NCBI RefSeq assembly: GCF_011075055.1
Contig: NC_058153.1
Span: 5,704,001-5,768,000, forward strand
Source of the DNA: Mangifera indica
Taxonomy: Eukaryota; Streptophyta; Magnoliopsida; Sapindales; Anacardiaceae
Length of the DNA stretch: 64,000 nt
Reading direction: 5' to 3'
Positions 50,217 to 61,363 of this stretch are shown here, piece by piece. Within the stretch, counting starts at the first letter, position 1. Each line of letters begins with the position of its first letter. A program made the translations under genes and the position numbers. The notes below the pieces were generated by a model that was not told the DNA's origin, did not search any database, and was given only the letters and a program-made list of their open reading frames with translations.

Positions 50217-50350
50217 CACAGACTACGCTTCGTCAGCTCCCGTGCAGAAGCAAACGCTGTGTTCCAGCTGCGTCTCCGACCGTGCGTGACCTAGACAAAG
50301 TTTATGGAAGCGTCGTCGTCAGTTTGCTGGATCAAATCGTTTCGTCACCA
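50217..50350 (-). other. Probable first (non-coding) exon of ARPC3
   Basis: A strong donor, TGTG/GTAAGTTG, ends this GC-richer stretch and pairs with the acceptor before 48951. The region lies just upstream of the gene and has no conserved coding frame. The far end (transcription start) is a guess. Confidence 0.5.
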
Positions 50351-50449
50351 GATTCCTTGCTTCGGAGAGAGAGAATTTGTGAGAAAATGAATCTTAGAGA
50401 GAAAGGACTTGAAAAAGAATCAGTTTTGAGAGAACAGAAACTAATTAAC

Positions 50450-51088
50450 TTAAGGGCAATGCCGCTTAAATGTACACAAATATTTTACACTTAAGATTTA
50501 GTGAATTGGTAAATTTTTACATATTAATTTTAAAAAAATCAAATAATTATCTATTTATTAAAATTTATTATAAAGTTAAGAATAAAAATGTTATTTAATA
50601 AAAATACTTAAAAAATAAAAAATTTATCATATTTCTCCCTTAAATTTAAAAATTTAATAATTTCTTTTTAACCTAAGGTTTGAAAAGTAACTAAATCCCC
50701 CTTAAAGTTTTGTTTTCCCTTCTCCAATGACCACCTCAATCCTGACCGATAACCAACCTTTATTGTACCTTCCTTTCTTGCCAGAGATCAAGTGAGGAGT
50801 TTGGACAGACCTACCATTAGAGATGGTCACCGGAAAAAGGAAAAGAAAACCCTAAGAGGGATTTGGTCACTTTTTAAACTTGGATTAGAAAAAAATTGTT
50901 AGTTTTTAAATCTAAGGGAAAAAATATAATAAATTTTTAGTTTTTTAAAATATTTTAGTTAAATAACATTTTAAACCCTAACCCTAACAATGAATTTTAA
51001 CAAATGAGTGGGTATTTAGGTTTTTTAAAGTTAACAAAAATAAATTTATCATTTCATTGAACCTTAGGCAGGATATAGTCTTTTGGCC
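50450..51088. mobile_element. Long-arm MULE-type MITE, copy C, left end unclear
   Basis: The right end reads CCTTAGGCAGGATATAGTCTTTTGGCC and the right arm is the inverse of text at about 50530-50720. The left terminus is eroded: only a GGGCAATGCC-like start can be guessed near 50456. It sits immediately upstream of the ARPC3 first exon. Confidence 0.6.
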
Positions 51089-51105
51089 TTTTATTATTAG
51101 TTTAA

Positions 51106-51856
51106 GGCCAGAGAACTATTCCCATCCAAAGCTTGTTGCATACTCAAATTAGTACCCATTAATTATTTTAAACTCAAACATCTACTCATATGCGATTAAA
51201 ATTAACAGAATCAGTTACGTTCTACAGGTAAAATCGTCATTTAACTTGTAATATATTAAAAATAATAAAACATTATTTATCTCCTTTAAGTTTAAAAAAC
51301 TTATAATTTCTCTTAGAATTAAATTTTGAAATATTACGTTTTTCCCCTAAAGTTTCTTTCTTTTTTATCTCCCTTTTTCACTGTCATCTTCAGTTGGCTT
51401 CTCTCTTTTTCCCCTTTTTTGGCATCGTCTCCAAACAAAGACGATCATCTTCATCTAGTGATGAAGACATTGTCATTGTCATTGTCTTTGAATGAAGGCA
51501 AGATGTCTTCGTCTAGTGATAGCATCGAAAAGGAAAGGGAGAGAAAAGCTGGTCCGAGACAATGCCAAAAAAGGGAAGGAGAAAAGAAAGAAATCCTGAG
51601 GGGGAAAATATAATATTTTAACGTTTAATTTTGATAAAATAATTAGTTTTCTAAACCTAGTAAGAAAATAGATAATGCTAATTGATTTTGATAATTTTAA
51701 TAGTCCACACATGAGTGTTTAAGCTTTTAACAATTAACAGGTACTAATTTGGAAATACAATGAACCTTAGATGGGAATACCACACTTGAATATTTGAATT
51801 TTTAATATTTAACAAATATCAATTTAGAAATACAACAAACCCTAGATCCTTTGGCC
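51106..51856. mobile_element. Long-arm MULE-type MITE, copy D
   Basis: The element is 751 bp and starts GGCCAGAGAACTATTCCC and ends GATCCTTTGGCC. Flanks are ttagtttaa (51097-51105) and ttactttaa (51857-51865), 8/9 identical. The centre (51400-51500) holds GACGATCATCTTC/GATGAAGAC palindromes. The right arm carries an extra diverged repeat of its end: about 51723-51778 resembles 51801-51845. Confidence 0.78.
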
Positions 51857-51955
51857 TTACTTTAAACAGGAGAATAAATATACGTTGGTGTATGGTAGTT
51901 TTAGCAATTAGGTGGTCCAATTTGATATAAAATAAATATAAAACATATTCAAATA

Positions 51956-51963
<8 letters not shown>

Positions 51964-52048
<85 letters not shown>
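51964..52048. repeat. (TA)n microsatellite
   Basis: About 42 TA units, the longest in the window. It lies between copies D and E of the long-arm MITE family. Confidence 0.95.
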
Positions 52049-52051
<3 letters not shown>

Positions 52052-52149
52052 AATATGTAAAAAATATATATATATTCTCGGTTAGACAATTTCATAAATA
52101 ATTCTTTTATGTATTTCCATTTTTGATTTAGTCCTCAAGCAATGGTTCA

Positions 52150-52318
52150 ACATAATTTTTAATAAAATTATACGTATTTATTTAAAGTATACAAATAATT
52201 ATATATTTAATATATGTTATTATCTGTTTAAATAATTTTAAATTAAAAATAAAATATTATTCAATTATATAATAAAAAATATATATTTATATACTAAAAA
52301 TATATATACGTAATATTA
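52150..52318. mobile_element. Small MITE related to the 27384 copy
   Basis: Inverted ends AAAATTATACGTATTTAT and AAATATATATACGTAATATT surround a core with TTAAATAATTTTAAATTAAA and AAATATTATTCAATTATATA. AT richness makes the exact ends uncertain. Confidence 0.5.
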
Positions 52319-52449
52319 CTCAACAATTTCATAATTTTTTTTTTCATAGAAGCTACCGAGTTCTTAACCCTACCATATCCCATATTTTCATAAACATTCT
52401 TAGTGGAAAAAGGTACAAAGGAGGGAGGAAGAGATTGTTACTTATAACC

Positions 52450-53298
52450 AGCCAAAGGACTATATCTCTCAGAAGTTTTAATACATTTTCAAAATTATAT
52501 CTATAAAATTTAAAAAATTTATAATCTTATTCATAGACTAATTACCATTAAAATTTTTTATTAGAGTTAGGATAAAATCGTTATTTTATTAATAATATTA
52601 AAAAATAAAAAATTTATTTATGTTCCCCTAAATTTTAAAAACTAACAACTTTACCTTTATATAAAATTTTTTAACTTTGAAAAATCACATTGCTTCCATC
52701 CCTCAAATTTTTTTCACCCTTTCGGCCACCATCTCCAGCGTCAGCGACCTTTTTTTTCCACCCTAAACTATTAGCTAGTGTATAAGAAACGATTTAGTGT
52801 GGATCTCTTCATCAGAAATGAAGAGATCTGACGACTAGGAGATCTCCAGATCTCTTCGTCAAAAAGAAATTTGTTTAGATCTTCTCTTTGATGACAAGAC
52901 GAAGAGATCTATACCTCTTTGTCTCCAACAAAGAGATTCTAGATCTCTTCGTCTACTTCACATCACTTCTCATGCATCGATCAATGGTTTAGGATGGAGA
53001 TGAGAGATAGTCGACATAGGAGATGGTGCTCGGAAGGGTGAAGAAAAAATTTAAACGGAAAATGTGATTTTTTAAAGTTATAAAACTTTAGGTAAGAGTG
53101 AAATTGTTAGTTTTAAAGAGAAAATATAATAAATTTTATATTATTTAAATATTATTAGTAAAATAACGATTTTATTCTTATTTTTAACAAAAAATTTTAA
53201 TAACAGTTGATTCATCGGTAAAACTTTTGATTTTTCAATTCTTATTGATGTGATTTTGAAAATACATTAAAACTTGGGTGAGATGTAATCCTTTGGCC
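52450..53298. mobile_element. Long-arm MULE-type MITE, copy E
   Basis: The element is 849 bp, starts AGCCAAAGGACTATATCTC and ends GATGTAATCCTTTGGCC. Flanks are cttataacc (52441-52449) and tttataacc (53299-53307), 8/9 identical. The centre (about 52795-52950) is a string of AGATCTCTTC/GAAGAGATCT hairpins. Confidence 0.8.
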
Positions 53299-53691
53299 TT
53301 TATAACCTAACTAAACGATCTCAAATTGTTGTAGGTATGTTATTGAAGTGTAGTTATGTTATTGAAGTGACAATGCTTGACCAATTCACTATAAACAAAA
53401 AATATGGAAAATAAACCAAACATCAAATTGTAAATGTGCGGATTCTTAATGATTGGCTCTCTTGTTAGTTATTCGTTGGCATCAACCTGATGGTGGTTGA
53501 ACGTTACCCCTGTCACCTACATGTGGCGTCACTTGGGTTATTATCCCAAATTGAACTCATAACTCATTCATCATCACTTTGGTTATTACCCAACACGTGG
53601 TTGATATTGGTAAGGGATTAGAGCCGTGTTTCACACGTTAACACCACAATTATCGTGACTAAGTGCCTTCCTAATTACTTCATAAATTTTT

Positions 53692-54443
53692 GGCTAAAGC
53701 CCTTTTCCCACCCAAAGTATTCTACTTTGTCAAATTCCTATCCTTTAACTTTGAAAAACTCATTTACCTACCAATAAATGGTTAAAATTAACAGAACTCT
53801 AACCACTTAAAATTTGATTTTCTTTTCTTCCCTAAACCACAAAAACTAATAATTATCTCCCTAAATCAAGTTTTAAAAAGCAATATTTTCTCTCTAAGGT
53901 TTAGTTTTCAATTCTCGATGAAATCTCTGATGTCATTGCTAACAACCTCTTTCTCTTGACACATCTTCTTCCTTCGATGGTGTCTTTTTTAGCATCTCTC
54001 CCTCCTTCAATTGGTAATATAAGACGATTGTCTTTCTAAATAAAGACGAGATCTCTTGTTTTTTCTGATAAAATTTTTCATCTTTTTAGTTTGAATAGTC
54101 GATTGAAGGAGAGAGAGATGCCAAAAGAGACACTATCAAAGGAAGAGGAAGTGTCGAGAGGGAGAGACTATCAGAGATGTCATCGAGAATTGAAAACTAA
54201 ACCCTAGGGGAGAAAATATTATTTTTTAAAACTTGACATACATAAAAAAATATTAGATTTTAGAATTTATAGAAAAAAAAGAGATAAAATTTAGTTTATT
54301 TTTAATATTATAGGTAAAATAACGATTTTGTTTTTAAAATGAACATACTTAACTATCTATGAATGGATAAATAAGTTTTTCAAAGTTAAAGAATGAAAAT
54401 TTGGAATAACAATAGACTTTGGATAGGAATAAGTCCTTTGACC
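53692..54443. mobile_element. Long-arm MULE-type MITE, copy F
   Basis: The element is 752 bp, starts GGCTAAAGCCCTTTTCCC and ends GGAATAAGTCCTTTGACC. Flanks are taaattttt (53683-53691) and taaatttaa (54444-54452), 7/9 identical. Long inverted arms such as CTAAGGTTTAGTTTTCAATTC and GAATTGAAAACTAAACCCTAG reach almost to the centre. Confidence 0.8.
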
Positions 54444-54452
54444 TAAATTTAA

Positions 54453-55569
54453 AAAAAAAAATTATCACACGACTTTATCGTTTATCCCATTAAATATCTT
54501 TGAGGAGATTTTCATATGTCGTCAGGTCTTGAAATAAAACAGTTATACCCATAGTTTTAAAAACCATTCTAACCATCTAAATCGGGTTTGATAATAAAAA
54601 ATTAAAAAAAAATCATTATAAAAACTTAAACCCAATCACATGAAAAATTTATCATGAAAAATTAAATAAATCAAAATTTATAATTAATAATAAATTATAA
54701 AAAAAAAATTTAAATATTATTTTTAAATAATTAATTGATCTAACTATCAGTCAATCAATTCGATTATTAATTAAATCAAACCATTTATTTAATCAAATCT
54801 ATATTTAATTTAATTCTAAAAATATTAGTTATACCCAGATAATTGACAAACATTTATAAGAAAGTAACTCCAAGAGATAATTACAACAAAAATAAAATAT
54901 TTTTGTTTCCCAAATATTTAATCAAATGTCAGATTTAATATTTTTAAATCATTTAATAATATTTAATATCTTAACAGTACAAAAATGTAAAAAAGTAGTT
55001 CCTTTATTGCGGGATAAAAGAAAAAACAAGGGTATATTAGTTATTGTGTCCAAAATTATGTGCCACACGAAAAATGTTTAGGAATATAAGGGTATAAGTG
55101 AAATTCTAAAACTTGTGGATCTCCTTTATATTCATTAAATATGAAGGGTATCAATCAAAAGTTTTGATCCTAGGTTTGTAAGCGAAGCCACTTGGAATGA
55201 TTGCTAACGTAGTAAGTTTTGAGTCGGTCAAAAGAGACTTTTGCTTAGCTTTTAAGCAACCAATTAACATGACTCAATCTAAAGCAAAACAAACCTTCAA
55301 GTTTTGGGGAAGGTAAAGTAATAAGACACCAACTTCCTTTTTTTTTTTGCCCCCCCTGTCTATGTAATATTGACATAAAATACATAATTATAGTTCACAA
55401 CAAAAGTAGTTTCTCCCAAGAGTAACTTAAAACAATCCCAAATCTAGCAAACATAAGAGGTTTCTTTTTTATAAGAATCTTGAGGACAAAGAATGATAAT
55501 TTAACAAGCTGTACATGGCCATTCTAATTGTGGAAATATTAGCTATAGTAGAAATGAAGGTCTATGTAA
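54453..55569. other. AT-rich spacer and probable MGD 3' UTR
   Basis: I see no gene. The final part adjoins the MGD stop codon. Confidence 0.35.
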
Positions 55570-58090
55570 TTAGATTAAGCTTGAGAAAGAAGACGTTAAC
55601 ATATAAGGAACACCGGCTAGAGGCACTCGCTGCTTGGCAAGTTCATGAATGTCCTTTACAATGTTAAAAACTGCCTCTGGTTGTGCAAGTTTACGGGAAT
55701 TCTCCGCCATTCTCTTGAGTTCATCTGTCTTGGTGCTGAACCATTCTGCTACCAGTTTTGCTGTTTCCTTTGGACTTCTGGTGAAAACACCAGCCCCATT
55801 GTTTACGACATATGGTACATTGCCCTTTTCCTGTGTTTCCGAATGAAGGAGAAAAGTTAGTATGAACTCGAAACTTGATATGATACTTGGTGTTCATAAA
55901 AGTAATTGCATGTGCAAAAGAATTGATCGCATACTTGTCCTGGAATGTAATCATTGAGGATAATAGGAAGACCCCTGATCAATGCCTCTGCAATTGTACC
56001 AGGTCCAGCCTATGATATACAGAAATCAAGAGATGTATTAGTGTAAATTACTTGACATTATTTTGGGACTATCAAGAGATGATCTTCCAAAACATACTTT
56101 AGTAATTATGCAGTCACAAGCGCCCATCCATTTCTCCATTTGTGTCTCAAACCCTCTAACCTGCAACGATGAAAAAGAATTGTTCATTAGATACATATGG
56201 AATGTAAACATTATCTATGTTTTGTATCTAATAGCTTAAACTAGAAAAGCAATCACCTTAACCGGAATCATCCATTCGTCAGATTGCAGAATAGAGGCTA
56301 GCGTTTTATTACGACCACATATGATAATCAACTGCCCAATTGGTTTCCCTCTTTCTTTATCAAACAAAGATTCTCCTAGAGCCCTTGCAGTTTGCTTAAC
56401 AGGACCCATTCCTTCACCACCCCCCATCAGTAGTACTGCTGGCAAGTTGGGGTCCATTTCAAGTTCTCGTCGTAAATCATCCTGATGAATCAACCAAAGA
56501 ATCAAGTAAACTAAATTAGACCCAGATTTCATCTAAGCAAGAATACATAACAGATTGACCCCAGGATGAAACCTGATAAGGCAAAAGAATGCATGCAAAT
56601 GATTTGAATCAACTACCTTAGAAAGAATTGCACGGGCAAAAGAAGGTCGAATGGGCAGGCCAAATACACGAATTTGAGTCTCTTCTAGGCTGTCTAGTGA
56701 AGCCCTCTTGGCTACCTCCTGTGATGGGCAGTAGCATCTATTGACCCCAGGATGAAACCTGATACCAATTTCAACGTCAACATATAGGGTGCTCTATAAT
56801 ATATTGACAGAAGAAAATTTTGAAATGGCTTCAGTAACTAACCAGGTCGGGTGGCAGGTATTGAGGTCTGTAATAACTGTGACAAAAATCACTTTCTTCT
56901 GTAGACCTTGCCATTTAAGAACTCGCAGGGGAATGTGCTGCATCAAAGGATGAACACTTATGATAATTTCCGGCTTGTACTCCATTAAACCAGCCTCCAC
57001 CTTCCTTCAATCAGGCACAGAACAAAATTTAGAATCTTCCACACTAAATTAGAGTAAATTTTACATACTCAAATATTCAGCCTAGGGAGAATTTCATCTT
57101 TGCAAACAAACAATTCTTGCACACTAATGGGTAATAAAGAAGCATTTCCATGAAAGATGACAAACACAAAAGTTTAGGCAAAAGTAGAGAAACAATGCTT
57201 ATTTAAGCACTGAAAGCTTCCAACATCAATTGCAAGATTGCATTTTAATACAGGCAGACTTAAAAAATTACAATATCAAGGCATATAATAAAATTTCCAA
57301 ACAGACTGTAGGCAGTCAATAATCCGCAATTTTGCAGAAGGCAAAAAATGTTAAGAAGAACATACTTGGCATAGTAGGCGGCCATGGCAGCGAGATAGCA
57401 GCCATGAATCCATCTAGGAGAGGTGCTGTGAAATGCTACGTTCCACAATTGTCCATGTTTTACCATGAACTTGTATGATCTCTCCATGTCGTTTAATGGC
57501 CACCCTGCGCATTCCTTCCAAACATCCTTCACAAATATCTGGAACAACAACATGCCAATCAAAATTGTAATAGCTGAACCATGTGGTATCAAAATTGGAA
57601 GACCTGAAATTAAAAGAATCAATTGAAAAATTCCTGCAAGCTCAGAAATGAATAAGCAGACGGCATATTCTTCACATATTCAGAATGGAATTGGTAAAAA
57701 TTCTTCTCTTTAGCGATAACAAGATCTTCAAAAATGGGGAAAAAGAAAAACTCAGAGACTTGACGAAGAAGAAAGTCAACAAAGTAAACTTACCCGGTAC
57801 TCATCACCAAATTCAATCTTGAAAGCGTCACGAATGGCTTCAGCGGAAGCCCGATGGCCTCCACCAGTATCACTCATAAGAATCAACACATTTTTAGTCC
57901 TTTCAGCACCAATCTGCACCAGCTCCATGGTGGTTTCATTATCATCTTCATAAATATCATCCTCGCTTTCATACGAACACCTCTTATTATGATGACTCGC
58001 GCCACCGCTACAGGCGCCATAATTCCCATAGACTTTCTTCCACACCTTTTCTGTGATCGAAACAGCCTTCTTCGGCGTGGCCACCGTCAT
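55570..58090 (-). CDS. MGD2: Monogalactosyldiacylglycerol synthase, type B (MGD2/MGD3), 8 exons
   Basis: Exons 58090-57794, 57538-57366, 57004-56843, 56758-56617, 56481-56257, 56160-56098, 56009-55935 and 55830-55570 give 465 aa (Arabidopsis MGD3 465, MGD2 468). The enzyme is a GT28-family galactosyltransferase that moves galactose from UDP-galactose to diacylglycerol. Type-B forms lack the long transit peptide of MGD1, act at the outer plastid envelope, and rise under phosphate starvation so that galactolipids can replace phospholipids. The N-domain shows [13 protein letters not shown] (GGGH at 76-79), then PLMQHIPL and [10 protein letters not shown]. The C-domain shows [16 protein letters not shown], a [17 protein letters not shown] sugar-nucleotide motif and an NDYIPGQEKGN loop. 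Exon 3 starts at the AG giving AAG-AAG-GTG-GAG, which keeps the frame. MGD2 and MGD3 probably split within Brassicaceae, so the symbol stands for the pair. Confidence 0.94.
56554..56764. repeat. 25-bp exact direct repeat spanning an MGD splice acceptor
   Basis: The 25 bases at 56740-56764 (end of intron 3 and first bases of exon 4 on the minus strand) recur exactly at 56554-56578 inside intron 4. The copy carries the acceptor ATCAG and the first 18 or so exon bases, reading TTTCATCCTGGGGTCAA on the minus strand. Confidence 0.85.
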
Positions 58091-59590
58091 CAGGGTACTA
58101 AAACTTATTCTTCTACCTAATAATAAATCACAAAAAGGAAAACAACCCAGATGAAATTAACGGGTAAATTATGTTCCCGCCACCGGAAAATTGGATTTCT
58201 CCGGTAGACAGTGATGGTTGAATTGGTATTCTGCGGTATCTAAGAGACAAAAGAAGGTGGGTTGTGAGACTTCGTTGGCCAGAAGCGGTTTTTAAGGTGA
58301 GCTGGAAACTAGAATTATGCTTGGAATTTTCCAAAGTTTAGTGGAATTTATTGAATCGCTGCCGTTTTATTCGCATTTTTTCTTGGAATGTTCCGCTGGG
58401 AAGATTCGAATCTTCATCTTGCCTCTGCTTTGAATAGTGAAAGTTGGTTTTAGGTTTTGTTAGAAACTTTTTGTCTGCTTTTGCATTTTGCCCTTTTATT
58501 TCTTATAATTTGCAGCTTTTGCTACCCACTGATTTCTTTATTATTTTTATTCTACAGTAATTATAATTATATATTCCAATATAAATATTAATAAATTATT
58601 ATAATTAAATAATTTAAAATTACAAATAAAATAATATTTTCAGCTCTGAATAAGATATTTACTCAGTGGAGGACGTGGTTTAGTATAACCAATAATCAGA
58701 TGGGTTAATTGGTAGTCAAATCAGTTAATTATTTAAAATTAATATTAAGATTTTTTTATATAATTTATGATTAAATATATTATTTCATTTATTTAATATT
58801 AAAATAAGTTTAATTTGATGATATATATATATATTCAAATATGTAAATAAGATCTTGGTTTAAGTTTTTATAATAAAATATTTATAATAAGTTTATATTT
58901 ATTATTAATTTCTGTTGTGTTTTTATATGTTTTAATTTTTTTTCTTAGTTATGTATTTTGGACTCTCCAAAATTAAACTATTAAATGGAAGGCTTTTGCA
59001 CATCTACCCTTGCAAAATAGAGTATCTTGCTTTGAGGCTAGATATCTTTCAACTCCAAATCCTAGAAGGGGCATCTTCTATTCAACGTATTTGATATTTT
59101 TTCACTTGAAAAAAATAATGACTAAATTTAAATGATTTCACGGCTAAAATCTTAAGAAGTTCATAAATAATTTTCTTTTTACTAATTAAATCAATGTTTA
59201 ATTTTTTTTATTAAATTCAAGTTTAAACTCAAAGGCCTACCTCAAAAAGAACAACCATATTTTCCAAGTTGGGTTTTTTTTTTCCACATTAAAAGTAAAA
59301 AAAAAAAAAAAAAACAGAGTTTGAATAAAGATGAGTTGGCTGAGGTTTAAGTTGAAGGGCATGAAAAGAAGATTATGAAATTGTGAGGGAATTAGGGTAA
59401 TAATGGAAAAGTTTAAGGGCATTAGAGAAAAATAAAATGGGCAAGTGTTAGGGGTGCAATGTGATTGGGCAATTTGAGACAAATTTAGCTGGCGGTGGCA
59501 AGACCAAGACAGCGAGTGGTTCTGAGAAACGTGAGGGCAATTATTTGCCGGTTCCCAGCAGGGTCCCAAATTTAAATAAGATATTTTTAT
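58091..59590. promoter_or_regulatory. Probable MGD leader and promoter region
   Basis: No other gene is seen. The first 350 bases upstream of the ATG are GC-richer and fit a leader and core promoter; beyond 58550 the DNA is AT-rich. I saw no GNATATNC (PHR1-type) site in about 1 kb, although type-B MGD promoters are often phosphate-responsive. Confidence 0.35.
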
Positions 59591-60395
59591 GGCCAAAGAC
59601 CTATTTCCCAATCAAGTTTTAGCCAAATCTCAACGTACACCACCATCAATTCAAAAACTCAAATATTCACCTATTTCTTAACTTTTGTTAAAATTATCAT
59701 TAAATATAAAGGTAAAACTATTATTTTTAATAATAATATTAAAAAATATATAATTTTTCTTATTTTCTCTCAGGTTTTGAAAATTAACATCACTCCAGAT
59801 CACAACTTTGAAAAGTGACTTTTCTTGCCCCCTAAATCCTTAGTTTTTTCATCTCTTCAGCCATCGACGACTGCTAGTTTTCAACCTAAACCTAACTACC
59901 AGAAACTTCATCCTAAACCAAGGGATAACGAAGCATTGTCTTTTGAAGGACGATGCTCGTCGTCTAGATCCAGATGATGAAACATTATTCTTTGCTTGAC
60001 AACGCTCATTATCCTTCACTGGATGACGAAGTGTCATCCTTCAATAACGCCTTCGTCGCCTAGACAAAAGTTTTGGTTGGATTTCAGGAGAGGCCCATCA
60101 TTTGTCAAAGAAAGTGATCAAATTTTGGGATATCGGACTCTAGAAAAAAAAGTGAATTTTTCAAATTTTAATTTTAGAGAAAAATTGTTAGTTTGTCAAA
60201 CCATGAGAGAAAATGAGATATAATTTTAATTATTTTAATATTACTGATAAAATGATAATTTTACAATTAATTCTAATAGAAAATTCTTGAATATGTGATA
60301 ATAGACTAAACTTTAGGTGGATATTTGAGTTTTTTAATTATCATGGATACATTTATCTTTTTATCAAAATTTGTGTAAAAGATAATCCTTTGACT
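59591..60395. mobile_element. Long-arm MULE-type MITE, copy G, perfect 9-bp duplication
   Basis: The element is 805 bp and starts GGCCAAAGACCTATTTCCC and ends GATAATCCTTTGACT. The 9-mer tatttttat lies at 59582-59590 and 60396-60404, identical. The centre (59925-60065) contains GACGA(C/A)/TCGTC palindromes. Confidence 0.85.
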
Positions 60396-60789
60396 TATTT
60401 TTATTTTATAATCAATTTGAAATTTTTAATTATATAATATCGTCTGATAAAATTTATAATTATTAGATAATAATTATAAATTGTGATTATACACATAATT
60501 AATTGTATAATAATTAATTTATATTTATTTGGTATTGTTTATAATTGCTGAATTATATGATAATTTTAAGGGTGATTTCGGATTAAGAAATGTTTTATTA
60601 TTAAAATTGAAAAATTATTACAACGATAGATTATCTTGAAAATTATTGGATATAAGTTATTAATATATTTAATAAAAATTGATAAGTATAAATAATTATT
60701 ATCTTTGGCTCGATGTAATAAAAAAATAAAAATATTATTTTATTTAAATGTCATTTGATATAATTATTTTAAAAATATTTTTCATATTA

Positions 60790-60950
60790 TAAAACTATGT
60801 ATATAAATAATAAACATAAATTTATGTACAAACAATGATATATCAATATTTGATTAAGTGATTTTGAATTTTCAATCATATAGTGACATGTTTGTTTATG
60901 AACAAATTTGTGTTTATTATTTGTGCATATAGTGCTACTCTTCGTTATAT
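60790..60950. mobile_element. Small MITE related to the 27384 copy
   Basis: The left arm AAATAATAAACATAAATTTATG and right arm CAAATTTGTGTTTATTATTT are inverted around a core with TTGATTAAGTGATTTT and CATATAGTGACATG. The ends resemble those of the element at 27384. Confidence 0.6.
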
Positions 60951-61040
60951 TACTTATTATATTTATTGAAAATAAATATATTTTTATCAAAAAAATTAAT
61001 AAGTAAGGATAAAACTGTAATAAAATCAAGATTACTTTAA

Positions 61041-61286
61041 TAATTTTTTAATATATAAGGTGAAAATAGTAATCAAATTATCTCTTATATTACTTACTAT
61101 ATCATCTCTAGTAATTATTAGAATCTTTTATTATATAACAATCAAACAAAATAATGGAAATAATAATTTTTTAATATCTAAAGTGAAGGTAGTAATCAGA
61201 TTATCTCTTATATTACCTACTATATCACCTCTAGTAATTATTAAAATCTTTTATTACATAACAATCAAACAAAATAATGGGAATAA
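61041..61286. repeat. Two-copy tandem repeat, period 123 bp
   Basis: The unit at 61041-61163 is repeated at 61164-61286 with few changes (GTGAAAATAGTAATCAAAT versus GTGAAGGTAGTAATCAGAT). Because 123 is divisible by three, an open frame of 78 codons runs through both, but its composition (Ile, Asn, Tyr) looks like translated AT-rich DNA. Confidence 0.85.
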
Positions 61287-61363
61287 TAAAAGATAAATTA
61301 TCAAAGTAATATTTTGTTCTTACTAACAAAAGAAATCTTTTTTTTCTAAAAAAAAAAATTTTA

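Noticed and set aside
56990..57010. Acceptor at 57002-57001 for MGD exon 3
   Set aside because: Using the AG just before GTGGAG breaks the frame; the AG four bases earlier gives the conserved Lys-Lys-Val-Glu reading.
58091..59200. Phosphate-response element (GNATATNC) upstream of MGD
   Set aside because: I looked for it because type-B MGD genes are phosphate-responsive, but found no match by eye in this stretch.
61041..61286. CRISPR-like or satellite array
   Set aside because: There are only two adjacent 123-bp units with no spacers, so it is a simple tandem duplication.
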